The notes under the pieces are model-generated. The model was not told the origin of the DNA and made no database searches. It saw only the letters and a program-made list of their open reading frames with translations. From Thioalkalivibrio sp. (lineage in GTDB: Bacteria > Pseudomonadota > Gammaproteobacteria > Ectothiorhodospirales > Ectothiorhodospiraceae): a DNA stretch of 10,335 nucleotides. The stretch covers positions 1 to 10,335 of the forward strand of contig PULL01000117.1 in NCBI GenBank assembly GCA_003550945.1, read 5' to 3'. A program made the translations under genes and the position numbers. Below are positions 1 to 5,732 of this stretch, in pieces (the stretch's first letter is position 1; each line of letters opens with the position of its first letter).

Positions 1-161
1 AAATACCCGTCGAGGCGCAGGTAGCCGATCAGGAACAGCAGCGAAAGCACGCCGGCTACGATGTAAAGGATGTTCGAGAGTCTTCGGTTGTTGGGGCGGC
101 TGAAGTACGCGGCCCAGAGTGCGAGGAGGATCAGCACGAAAAAGAAGAAGAGGAACCGCAT
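1..161 (-). CDS. Small hydrophobic membrane protein (partial, cut by window edge)
   Basis: I do not recognise the family. The 53 visible codons start with ATG at 161 and read MRFLFFFFVLILLALWAAYF, then a short polar stretch (SRPNNRR), then a second hydrophobic stretch ending near IGYLRLDGY. This suggests two membrane helices, at about residues 3-20 and 30-48, joined by a short basic loop. The C-terminus lies outside the window. The start is 5 bases after the ygfZ stop on the same strand, so the gene is probably co-transcribed with ygfZ and translationally coupled to it. A GGGAG sits about 12 bases upstream, which is too far for a strong ribosome-binding site. It could be mistaken for a signal-anchor peptide, but two hydrophobic segments fit an integral membrane protein better. 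Function is unknown. Confidence 0.6.
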   Translation of the reverse strand, partial: MRFLFFFFVLILLALWAAYFSRPNNRRLSNILYIVAGVLSLLFLIGYLRLDGY

Positions 162-166
162 GGTGT

Positions 167-1216
167 TCAGGCGCTCCCGGGCAGGGTATAGGGAAGGGGG
201 ATCACGTGGGCCGCCGGACCGTCGGGACTGCCCCACCGCAGGGGTTGTTCGGCGGAGGCGACCTGCATCACCGCCAGGGCCGCATAGAGGCCGTCCGGAT
301 GCAGCACGGCATCGACGATTTCGCCATCGGGCTGGCCTGGATCGCCGCCCTCACGGAAGACCGGGCTGCCGGGAAGCGGCCGGTCTTGTCCCTCGATCGC
401 GAGGCGGTACATGCGCCGCTTCAGCTTGCCCAGGTAATGCATCCGGGCGACCACCTCCTGCCCAGGGTAACAGCCCTTGTTGAAGCTGATTCCGTTGAGT
501 GCGTGCAGGTTGACCATCTGCGGCACGAATGCCTCGCTGGTCTCGGGGTAGATCGCCGGGATGCCCGCCAGTATGTCCAGCAGTCTCCAGCCCTCGGGGC
601 CGACCGGTGCGCTGTGCACGTTCAGATCGTTCCAAAGCGCGCGGCAGGCATCGATTTCGCCGGCGAACTCAAAGCGCGGGTGCATCATCGTGGGCACTCG
701 CGCGATGGACAGGTCGTTGCGGGTGAGCACCTCGTTGACCGTGGCGGGAAACGCCCCAAGTGTCTCCTCCAGCTGCTGTTCGGCGCTGGGGCCGGAAAGC
801 CCGAAGCGGATGCGTGAGTCCTCGGCGTTCTCGATCACGACTTCCGAGCGCATCACGAACATGCTCAGGCGCTTGCGCAGGGGCTCGATCGGTTCGGGGT
901 TCATCTCCAGCAGGTAGGCGTCGCGGTCAAAAAACACCCGGAACACCGCGTAGGCACGTCCCTTGGGACTGGAGTAGCTGGACAACTGCGAGTCGGTTTC
1001 GGTGACCTCGCGGATGTCATTGCCGAATTGTCCCTGGAGAAACGATTGCGCGTCCTTGCCCCGCACCTCCAGCAGTCCGCGGTGCGAGAGGTCGCAGATC
1101 ACGTCGCCGTTGACCGCCATGCTTCGTTCACGCTCGGCGTTTCCGTAGTCGCGAAGCCGGTCTTCCGCGAATTCAGCGCCGGCGTTCAGCAGGTGTCTTT
1201 TCCAGTCGTCCCGCAT
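167..1216 (-). CDS. ygfZ: Folate-binding Fe-S cluster maintenance protein YgfZ
   Basis: This 349-residue protein belongs to the YgfZ/GcvT-like family. Family knowledge: E. coli YgfZ (326 aa) binds tetrahydrofolate and supports Fe-S enzymes such as MiaB, especially under oxidative stress. The family signature KGCYPGQE is at residues 247-254, with the key cysteine at 249. The N-terminal stretch from about residue 39 (VICDLSHRGLLEVRG, then FLQGQFGNDI) is typical of the GcvT-like fold. I chose ATG at 1216 because the protein from MRDDW onward matches the usual family N-terminus and a GAGGA lies 8 bases upstream. The frame stays open to an earlier ATG at 1420, but that would overlap sdhC on the other strand and add non-family sequence. 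The gene is divergent from sdhCDAB and is followed closely by a small membrane protein gene. Confidence 0.93.
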   Translation of the reverse strand: MRDDWKRHLLNAGAEFAEDRLRDYGNAERERSMAVNGDVICDLSHRGLLEVRGKDAQSFLQGQFGNDIREVTETDSQLSSYSSPKGRAYAVFRVFFDRDAYLLEMNPEPIEPLRKRLSMFVMRSEVVIENAEDSRIRFGLSGPSAEQQLEETLGAFPATVNEVLTRNDLSIARVPTMMHPRFEFAGEIDACRALWNDLNVHSAPVGPEGWRLLDILAGIPAIYPETSEAFVPQMVNLHALNGISFNKGCYPGQEVVARMHYLGKLKRRMYRLAIEGQDRPLPGSPVFREGGDPGQPDGEIVDAVLHPDGLYAALAVMQVASAEQPLRWGSPDGPAAHVIPLPYTLPGSA

Positions 1217-1246
1217 TGCATCATTCCTCGCGCAAACCGCTATACT
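1216..1246 (+). promoter_or_regulatory. Candidate promoter for the sdhCDAB operon
   Basis: TATACT at 1241-1246 matches the -10 consensus at five of six bases. The best upstream partner is TTGCAT at 1216-1221, with a long 19-base spacer, so the -35 is weak and an activator may be needed. The predicted transcript would begin near 1253, inside the left arm of the inverted repeat, leaving a leader of about 80 bases before sdhC. The same TATACTC heptamer recurs at 5272, upstream of the NifU coding part. Confidence 0.4.
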
Positions 1247-1248
1247 CA

Positions 1249-1302
1249 GGAACCATCGAGCGTCATAGTAGACGAAGAGCCAAGCGGGTGTCAGATGGTT
1301 CC
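1249..1302. repeat. Perfect 9-bp inverted repeat in the ygfZ/sdhC divergent region
   Basis: GGAACCATC at 1249-1257 is exactly complementary to GATGGTTCC at 1294-1302, with 36 bases between the arms. Inside lies a second, short dyad, CGTC/GACG (1261-1264 and 1271-1274), with a 6-base loop. The left arm lies just downstream of the sdhC -10, and the right arm touches the candidate ygfZ -35. It could be a paired operator acting on both promoters or a leader-RNA stem. Chance is not excluded for arms this short. Confidence 0.45.
1265..1294 (-). promoter_or_regulatory. Candidate sigma-70 promoter for ygfZ
   Basis: Read on the minus strand, CTGACA (1289-1294, one mismatch to TTGACA) is followed after 18 bases by TACTAT (1265-1270, four of six matches to TATAAT). 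Transcription would start about 40 bases upstream of the ygfZ ATG. The -35 hexamer touches the right arm of the inverted repeat described separately. This is a hexamer match only, and a second weak -10 (TATAGC) lies closer to the gene. Confidence 0.3.
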
Positions 1303-1331
1303 GCAGGCGCCGTAAGGATGAGGAGAAGTGC

Positions 1332-1709
1332 ATGACCAGCCAGGTCCGTCCGATCTTCCTTGATCTGACCAAGATCCGCCTTCCCGTCAATGCACTCGTG
1401 TCGATTCTCCACCGTATCACGGGCGTCCTCCTGATCGTGTCGATCCCGCTGGTGTTCTGGCTGCTTCAGCGATCCCTGGCGGGTCCGGAGGGGTTCGAAC
1501 AGGCGGTCGGGATGCTGCGCCACCCACTCGGACTCGTGCTGCTGCTGGGCTGGCTCTGGCTCTTGATGCACCACTTCTTCGTCGGAATCCGCTTCCTGCT
1601 GGTCGAAATCGGAGTCGGCGAAACACGCAAGGGTGGTCGGGACACGGCCTGGTCGGCGCTGATCGCCGGAATCGTGGCGGCGATCCTGCTCTGGGTGATG
1701 TTCCTGTGA
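1332..1709 (+). CDS. sdhC: Succinate dehydrogenase cytochrome b556 subunit SdhC
   Basis: SdhC is one of two membrane anchors of complex II. It carries heme b and helps form the ubiquinone site in the inner membrane. The 125-residue protein has three hydrophobic segments (about residues 26-46, 65-92 and 106-125). The family motif SILHRITGV is at residues 24-32: S24 and R28 correspond to the quinone-site S27 and R31 of E. coli. H81 in MHHFFVGIRF matches the E. coli heme ligand H84. The PEGFEQA stretch (52-58) is also shared with E. coli. ATG at 1332 is preceded by AGGAG 6 bases upstream. It is the first gene of the operon, and its stop overlaps the sdhD start by 4 bases (GTGA). Confidence 0.95.
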   Translation: MTSQVRPIFLDLTKIRLPVNALVSILHRITGVLLIVSIPLVFWLLQRSLAGPEGFEQAVGMLRHPLGLVLLLGWLWLLMHHFFVGIRFLLVEIGVGETRKGGRDTAWSALIAGIVAAILLWVMFL

Positions 1710-2044
1710 GCGTGTTGAGCGGGCAGCGCGCGTGGCTGCTGCAACGCATTACCGCCATCTACGCGGGTCTCTACGTCTTTCTGGCGGTCGCGCTGCTGCT
1801 GGCGCGGCCGCCGGCGGACCACGCCGCCTGGCTGGGGGTGATCACCCACCCGGTGGTCTGGCTCTTCACCGCCACATTCATCGTGCTGATGCTGTTGCAC
1901 GCGTGGATTGGTCTGCGTGACGTGATCCTTGACTACGTGCGGTCGTTCGTCATCCGGCTGACGGCTCTCGCGATCGTGGGCATCGTGTTCTTGATGCTGG
2001 GTCTTTGGGCCCTCTGGATCCTGATCGAGGCGGCGCTGCGATGA
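1706..2044 (+). CDS. sdhD: Succinate dehydrogenase hydrophobic membrane anchor SdhD
   Basis: SdhD is the second membrane anchor of complex II and shares the heme b and ubiquinone site with SdhC. The 112-residue protein has three hydrophobic segments (about residues 15-33, 48-69 and 85-107). Its N-terminal motif LLQRITAIY is typical. H65 in LLHAWIGLRD matches the E. coli heme ligand H71. D76-Y77 match the E. coli quinone-site D82-Y83. The start is GTG at 1706, within a GTGA overlap with the sdhC stop, so translation is probably coupled to sdhC. A second GTG at 1712 is a possible alternative. The stop overlaps the sdhA ATG (ATGA). Confidence 0.93.
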   Translation: MSVLSGQRAWLLQRITAIYAGLYVFLAVALLLARPPADHAAWLGVITHPVVWLFTATFIVLMLLHAWIGLRDVILDYVRSFVIRLTALAIVGIVFLMLGLWALWILIEAALR

Positions 2045-3804
2045 AATTGACGACACGGAAATTCGACGCGCTGATCATCGGGGCCGGTGGCGCGGGGCTG
2101 CGCGCCGCGCTGCAGTTGTCCAACGCAGACGCACGGGTCGCGGTGGTATCGAAGGTGTTCCCGACGCGGTCGCACACGGTGGCGGCGCAGGGGGGTGTGA
2201 ACGCCGCGCTCGCCAACGTGCTGCCGGACTCCTGGCACTGGCACATGTTCGACACGGTCAAGGGCTCCGACTACCTCGGAGACCAGGACGCGATCGAGTA
2301 CATGTGCCGCGCCGCGCCGAAGGTCGTCTACGAACTCGAGCACTTCGGGGTTCCCTTTTCGCGCCTCGACGATGGTGGGATCTACCAACGCGCGTTCGGC
2401 GGCCAGAGCCAGCATTTCGGCAAGGAGCAGGCCGCCCGGACCTGTGCAGCCGCCGATCGCACCGGGCACGCGATCCTGCATTCGCTGTACCAGCAGAACC
2501 TGCGTGCCCGCACGCATTTCTTCGATGAATACTTCGCGATCGACCTGATCAAGGACGACGCCGGGCACGTCCTCGGTGTGGTGGCCTTCGAGATCCTGTC
2601 CGGCGAGCCGATCGTGATCGAGGCCAAGACGACCCTGATCGCCACCGGCGGTGCCGGGCAGATTTTCCGCACGAACACCAACGCGCTCAGCAACACCGGA
2701 GACGGCATGGCGATGGCGTTGCGCGCCGGGGTGCCGCTGGAAGACATGGAGTTCGTGCAGTTCCATCCCACCGGCATCGCCGGTCGCGGCATGCTGATCA
2801 CCGAGGGTGCGCGCGGGGAGGGCGGCTTCCTGATCAACGACCAGGGCGAGCGTTTCATGGAACGCTACGCGCCGAAGGCGAAAGACCTGGCCTCGCGCGA
2901 CGTGGTCAGCCGCGCCATCGCGATCGAGGTGCGCGAAGGGCGTGGCTGCGGCAGGAACAAGGACCACGCGCTGCTGGATCTGCGTCACCTCGGCGCGGAC
3001 ACGATCATGAAAAAGCTGCCCGGCATCCGGGAAATGAGCCTGACGTTCCTCGGGCTGGATCCGATCGAGAAACCGATTCCGGTGTTCCCGACCTGTCACT
3101 ACAGCATGGGTGGGATTCCGACCAATCGGGACGGCCAGGTGGTGGTGCCGATGAAGGACACCCCGGAGGATCCGGTACCGGGCCTGTACGCCGCCGGCGA
3201 GACCGCCTGCGTGTCGGTCCACGGCGCGAATCGGCTGGGTGGCAACTCGTTGCTCGACATCCTGGTGTTCGGTCGCGCGGCCGCCAACCACATCCTCGAC
3301 TACCTGGAGGAAAACCGCTTCCACCGCCCGCTGCACCAGGGCTCGGTGGACCAGGCGCTGGCAAGACTGGCCCGCTGGGACCGCAAGGGCGACGGCGAGG
3401 CCGTGGAGCCGCTGCGGCGCGAACTGCGCAAGGTGATGGAAGATCACTGCGGGGTTTTCCGTACCGCCGAGGTGATGCAGGAGGGTGTGACCAAACTGCG
3501 TGCGCTGCGCGAGCGCATCGACAACGCGGTGATCCGCGACCACAGCCGCACGTTCAACACCGCGCGGGTCGAGGCGATGGAACTTGAGAACCTGATGGAC
3601 TGCGCGATGGCGACGATCTGTTCGGCGCTGGGCCGGGAGGAGAGCCGCGGTGCGCACAGCCGGATGGACTTCCCCGATCGGGACGACGAGCGCTGGTTGA
3701 AGCACTCGCTGTACTCGTTGCAGGACGACGCGATGGACTACAAGCCGGTGCGCACGCAGCCGGTGACGGTCGAATCGTTCCCGCCGAAGGAACGGGTGTA
3801 CTGA
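2041..3804 (+). CDS. sdhA: Succinate dehydrogenase flavoprotein subunit SdhA
   Basis: SdhA is the catalytic subunit that oxidises succinate to fumarate with covalently bound FAD, in the TCA cycle and respiratory chain. The protein has 587 residues, close to E. coli (588). The FAD-binding GAGGAGLRAA motif is at residues 14-23. H45 in TRSHTVAAQGG is the FAD-attachment histidine at the same number as in E. coli. HPTGI begins at H242, and R286 in ASRDVV matches the E. coli catalytic arginine. H353 in CHYSMGGIPT and R398 in GANRLGGNS complete the dicarboxylate site. The C-terminal part (from about residue 450) is the usual helical and capping region. I chose ATG at 2041, which overlaps the sdhD stop by 4 bases. 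An upstream ATG at 2005 would add 12 residues lying inside sdhD. SdhE, encoded downstream, is expected to flavinylate it. Confidence 0.98.
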   Translation: MKLTTRKFDALIIGAGGAGLRAALQLSNADARVAVVSKVFPTRSHTVAAQGGVNAALANVLPDSWHWHMFDTVKGSDYLGDQDAIEYMCRAAPKVVYELEHFGVPFSRLDDGGIYQRAFGGQSQHFGKEQAARTCAAADRTGHAILHSLYQQNLRARTHFFDEYFAIDLIKDDAGHVLGVVAFEILSGEPIVIEAKTTLIATGGAGQIFRTNTNALSNTGDGMAMALRAGVPLEDMEFVQFHPTGIAGRGMLITEGARGEGGFLINDQGERFMERYAPKAKDLASRDVVSRAIAIEVREGRGCGRNKDHALLDLRHLGADTIMKKLPGIREMSLTFLGLDPIEKPIPVFPTCHYSMGGIPTNRDGQVVVPMKDTPEDPVPGLYAAGETACVSVHGANRLGGNSLLDILVFGRAAANHILDYLEENRFHRPLHQGSVDQALARLARWDRKGDGEAVEPLRRELRKVMEDHCGVFRTAEVMQEGVTKLRALRERIDNAVIRDHSRTFNTARVEAMELENLMDCAMATICSALGREESRGAHSRMDFPDRDDERWLKHSLYSLQDDAMDYKPVRTQPVTVESFPPKERVY

Positions 3805-3826
3805 ACCGCCGCCGCGAGGAATCCGC

Positions 3827-4528
3827 ATGGACTTTTCCATCTACCGCTTCAACCCGGAAACCGACAGTGCGCCGTACATGCAGGATTTCACGCTTGCAGA
3901 CGATCTGATCGAGCCCGGGATGATGCTGCTGGACGCACTGCTGCTGCTGAAGGAGCAGGACGACAGCCTGTCTTTCCGCCGTTCCTGCCAGCACGGTGTC
4001 TGTGGCAGTGACGGAATGAACATCAACGGCGTGAACGGCCTGGCCTGCATCACTCCGATGAAGGACCTGAAGGCGCCGATCGTGCTGCGCCCGTTTCCCG
4101 GCATGCCGGTGATCCGCGACCTGATCGTCGACATGGACAACTTCTACCACCAGTACCGGGAAGCGGAGCCCTGGTTGGTCAACGACTCCCCGGAGCCGGA
4201 GGTGGAGCGGCGCCAGAGTCCGGAGGACCGCGATCGCCTCGACGGCCTGTACGAGTGCATCCTCTGCGGCTGCTGCTCCGCGTCCTGCCCGTCGTACTGG
4301 TGGAACCCCGAACGCTTCCTTGGGCCCGCCGCGCTGCTGCAGGCCGCGCGCTTCATCCAGGACAGCCGCGATCAGGCGACCGAGGAGCGTCTGCGGCGTC
4401 TGGACGACGCCTACAGCCTGTACCGCTGCCACGGCATCATGAACTGCACCCAGGTCTGTCCGAAGGGACTGAATCCCTCGAAGGCGATCGGAGACATTCG
4501 CAGGACCATGATCAAGCGGTCGGTGTAG
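3827..4528 (+). CDS. sdhB: Succinate dehydrogenase iron-sulfur subunit SdhB
   Basis: SdhB passes electrons from FAD to ubiquinone through three Fe-S clusters. The 233-residue protein has all expected ligands. The [2Fe-2S] site is C54, C59, D62 and C74, with aspartate at the third ligand as in E. coli. The [4Fe-4S] site is C144, C147, C150 and C211. The [3Fe-4S] site is C154, C201 and C207. All are offset from E. coli by about one residue in the N-terminal domain and five in the C-terminal domain. P155, W159, H202 and I204 correspond to the E. coli quinone-site residues P160, W164, H207 and I209. ATG at 3827 has a GAGGA 6 bases upstream. The gene lies 22 bases after sdhA. Confidence 0.97.
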   Translation: MDFSIYRFNPETDSAPYMQDFTLADDLIEPGMMLLDALLLLKEQDDSLSFRRSCQHGVCGSDGMNINGVNGLACITPMKDLKAPIVLRPFPGMPVIRDLIVDMDNFYHQYREAEPWLVNDSPEPEVERRQSPEDRDRLDGLYECILCGCCSASCPSYWWNPERFLGPAALLQAARFIQDSRDQATEERLRRLDDAYSLYRCHGIMNCTQVCPKGLNPSKAIGDIRRTMIKRSV

Positions 4529-4557
4529 TCGGCCGCGCGGCTCGCGGGTAACCTCCG

Positions 4558-4815
4558 ATGACCTTGCCCGATGCGCGCACACGCTGGCGCTGCCGGCGCG
4601 GAATGCTGGAGAATGATCTGCTGCTCGGCAGTTTTCTCGAACAGGGATATGACGAACTGGACCAGGAGGGTCGTGATGCCTTTGAGCGCTTGTTGGGATA
4701 CCCGGACAACCTGCTGCTGGACCTGGTGCTGGGGCGCCAGCAAACCGTGGACGCAGGCATAGCCCGGCTTGTCCCGCTCATCCGCGCCGCCACTGCGGCT
4801 CGCGCTTCGGACTGA
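4558..4815 (+). CDS. sdhE: FAD assembly factor SdhE (YgfY)
   Basis: SdhE proteins promote covalent attachment of FAD to SdhA and FrdA; they are homologues of mitochondrial SDH5/SDHAF2. The 85-residue protein has the family signature RRGMLENDLLL at residues 13-23, containing the conserved RGxxE motif. It then shows the usual small helical fold, with YDELDQEGRDAFERLL and a later LGYPDNLLLDLVLG. It starts 29 bases after sdhB, clearly in the same operon. The ATG at 4558 has no good ribosome-binding site, so coupling to sdhB is likely. Its 3' end overlaps the ygfX start by 47 bases in another frame. In E. coli this protein was also named CptB, the proposed antitoxin of CptA/YgfX, an assignment that is disputed. 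Confidence 0.93.
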   Translation: MTLPDARTRWRCRRGMLENDLLLGSFLEQGYDELDQEGRDAFERLLGYPDNLLLDLVLGRQQTVDAGIARLVPLIRAATAARASD

Positions 4816-5713
4816 CCGGATCCTGCCTTTCGGCGCGGCGCTGGCGCTGTCCGCCGTCGCGCTCTCCGTGGTCGTGCACAGCCTGCTGTTCAGCGGTCCC
4901 TGGCTGGCGATATTCACGTTGCTGGTCGTAGCCCTCGCAACGGGCTGGACCTTCCGTGCGCGAACGCCCCGGTGGGACTGGCTGGGTTGCGATGCGGAAG
5001 GGCAGTGGTGGCTGGCGACACAGGCCGGTCTGAAGGAGGAACGGCGCGTCCTGATCGAGATCGCTCCCGACAGCCGTGTCAGTGCCCGGCTGGTGGTGTT
5101 GGTCTGGCGGGGGCCCGATGCGGGGCGCGCCGGCGTCCTCTGGCTGCCCTGGTGGCGCATGCACCCACAGGACTTCCGGCGCCTGCGGGCGCGTCTTCGC
5201 TGGCCGCAGGACATGCCGGACAAACCCGGCCTTGCCGCGCGGCTTCGAACGGTCGGGCGGAAGGCTGTTGGTATACTCGCGGCCATGTCCACGCGCGGAG
5301 TGCGGCGCATGAACCACCCGAACAATCTCGCCGCGGTCGAGCATCTGCTGAACGACGACCCGGATCACGTCTACAGCGAAGACGAACTCGATGCGATCGA
5401 GGCGGTGGATCCGGAGCTCGCGCTGCGTCTGGATCGTGCGCAGACCTTCGCGATGCGGCAGGCGGCGGATGAACCGGCGGACGGGCCGATCGACGAGTCC
5501 GCAGTGCGCCAGGCGGTCGAGGAGGCGCGACGGATCCTGATGCAGGACGGCGGGGATATCGAGTACGTCGGGCTGGACGGTCGCACGGTGCAGGTGCGCC
5601 TGAAGGGCGCCTGCGTCGGCTGCCCGCGCTCGACGCTGGACCTGAAAAACGTCGTCGAGCGGCTGGTCCGCTCGCGTGCGCCCGGTGTCGAGCGGGTGGC
5701 CAATACCTTCTGA
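4769..5713 (+). CDS. YgfX-like membrane domain in one frame with a NifU-type Fe-S scaffold domain
   Basis: This is a single uninterrupted frame of 314 residues. Residues 1-145 resemble YgfX/CptA: the opening SAPPLRLALR, two adjacent hydrophobic segments (about 19-38 and 43-61), and a soluble tail with LWLPWWRMHPQDFRRLRARL, which aligns with the end of E. coli YgfX (135 aa). Residues 146-180 look like a linker. Residues 181-314 form a NifU-like protein with an acidic N-terminal part and a C-terminal scaffold domain (from about 244) carrying the CxxC motif GACVGC, C282 and C285. The start is TTG at 4769, the only start after an in-frame TAG at 4760-4762. It overlaps sdhE by 47 bases, as often seen for sdhE-ygfX pairs. 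The fusion may be real, or these may be two genes that happen to share a frame, since promoter-like and ribosome-binding sequences precede the NifU part. Read as one protein, it would tether an Fe-S carrier to the membrane beside complex II, which is inference. Confidence 0.7.
   Translation: MSRSSAPPLRLALRTDRILPFGAALALSAVALSVVVHSLLFSGPWLAIFTLLVVALATGWTFRARTPRWDWLGCDAEGQWWLATQAGLKEERRVLIEIAPDSRVSARLVVLVWRGPDAGRAGVLWLPWWRMHPQDFRRLRARLRWPQDMPDKPGLAARLRTVGRKAVGILAAMSTRGVRRMNHPNNLAAVEHLLNDDPDHVYSEDELDAIEAVDPELALRLDRAQTFAMRQAADEPADGPIDESAVRQAVEEARRILMQDGGDIEYVGLDGRTVQVRLKGACVGCPRSTLDLKNVVERLVRSRAPGVERVANTF
5269..5277 (+). promoter_or_regulatory. Extended -10 promoter element ahead of the NifU coding part
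   Basis: TGGTATACT at 5269-5277 combines the extended -10 TGn with TATACT (five of six matches). It lies about 32 bases upstream of ATG 5309, inside the linker of the YgfX-NifU frame. No good -35 is visible at the usual distance, which is tolerated by extended -10 promoters. The codons here include GTT, GGT and the rare ATA, unusual for this GC-rich genome, which hints that the DNA is conserved for a non-coding reason. Confidence 0.45.
5309..5713 (+). CDS. NifU-domain Fe-S scaffold protein (internal start within the longer frame)
   Basis: Starting from ATG at 5309, this is a 134-residue soluble protein. Family knowledge: NifU C-terminal domains (also in NfuA) carry Fe-S clusters between two CxxC motifs of a dimer and deliver them to apo-proteins. 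The first 60 residues are acidic (LLNDDPDHVYSEDELDAIEA) and unlike the A-type domain of NfuA. The scaffold domain spans about residues 64-134, with DGGDIEYVGLDG and then the CxxC at 102 and 105. A GGAG (5297-5300) sits 8 bases before this ATG, better placed than for the other in-frame candidates, ATG 5285 and GTG 5300. This entry shares its frame and stop with the 4769-5713 CDS. Which form is made, or whether both are, cannot be decided from sequence alone. A Fe-S carrier next to SDH genes could serve SdhB maturation, which is inference. Confidence 0.6.
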   Translation: MNHPNNLAAVEHLLNDDPDHVYSEDELDAIEAVDPELALRLDRAQTFAMRQAADEPADGPIDESAVRQAVEEARRILMQDGGDIEYVGLDGRTVQVRLKGACVGCPRSTLDLKNVVERLVRSRAPGVERVANTF

Positions 5714-5732
5714 AAGGGCTCTGCGCCGCCCG

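Noticed and set aside
1217..1420. N-terminal extension of ygfZ to an ATG at 1420
   Set aside because: It would overlap the 5' end of sdhC and the divergent promoter region, and the extra residues do not resemble YgfZ. ATG 1216 has a good ribosome-binding site.
1933..3840. A 635-codon open frame on the minus strand covering all of sdhA
   Set aside because: It is arginine-, histidine- and valine-rich without family resemblance and mirrors the codon structure of sdhA. Long antisense frames are expected opposite GC-rich genes with GC-rich third positions.
4532..4541. Ten-base palindrome GCCGCGCGGC between sdhB and sdhE
   Set aside because: Short GC-only palindromes are common in such GC-rich DNA. 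There is no loop or U-tract, and the operon clearly continues.
3554..4582. A 342-codon minus-strand frame opposite sdhB and the 3' end of sdhA
   Set aside because: Same cause as the sdhA shadow: low-complexity composition, no domain, and a fully supported gene on the other strand.
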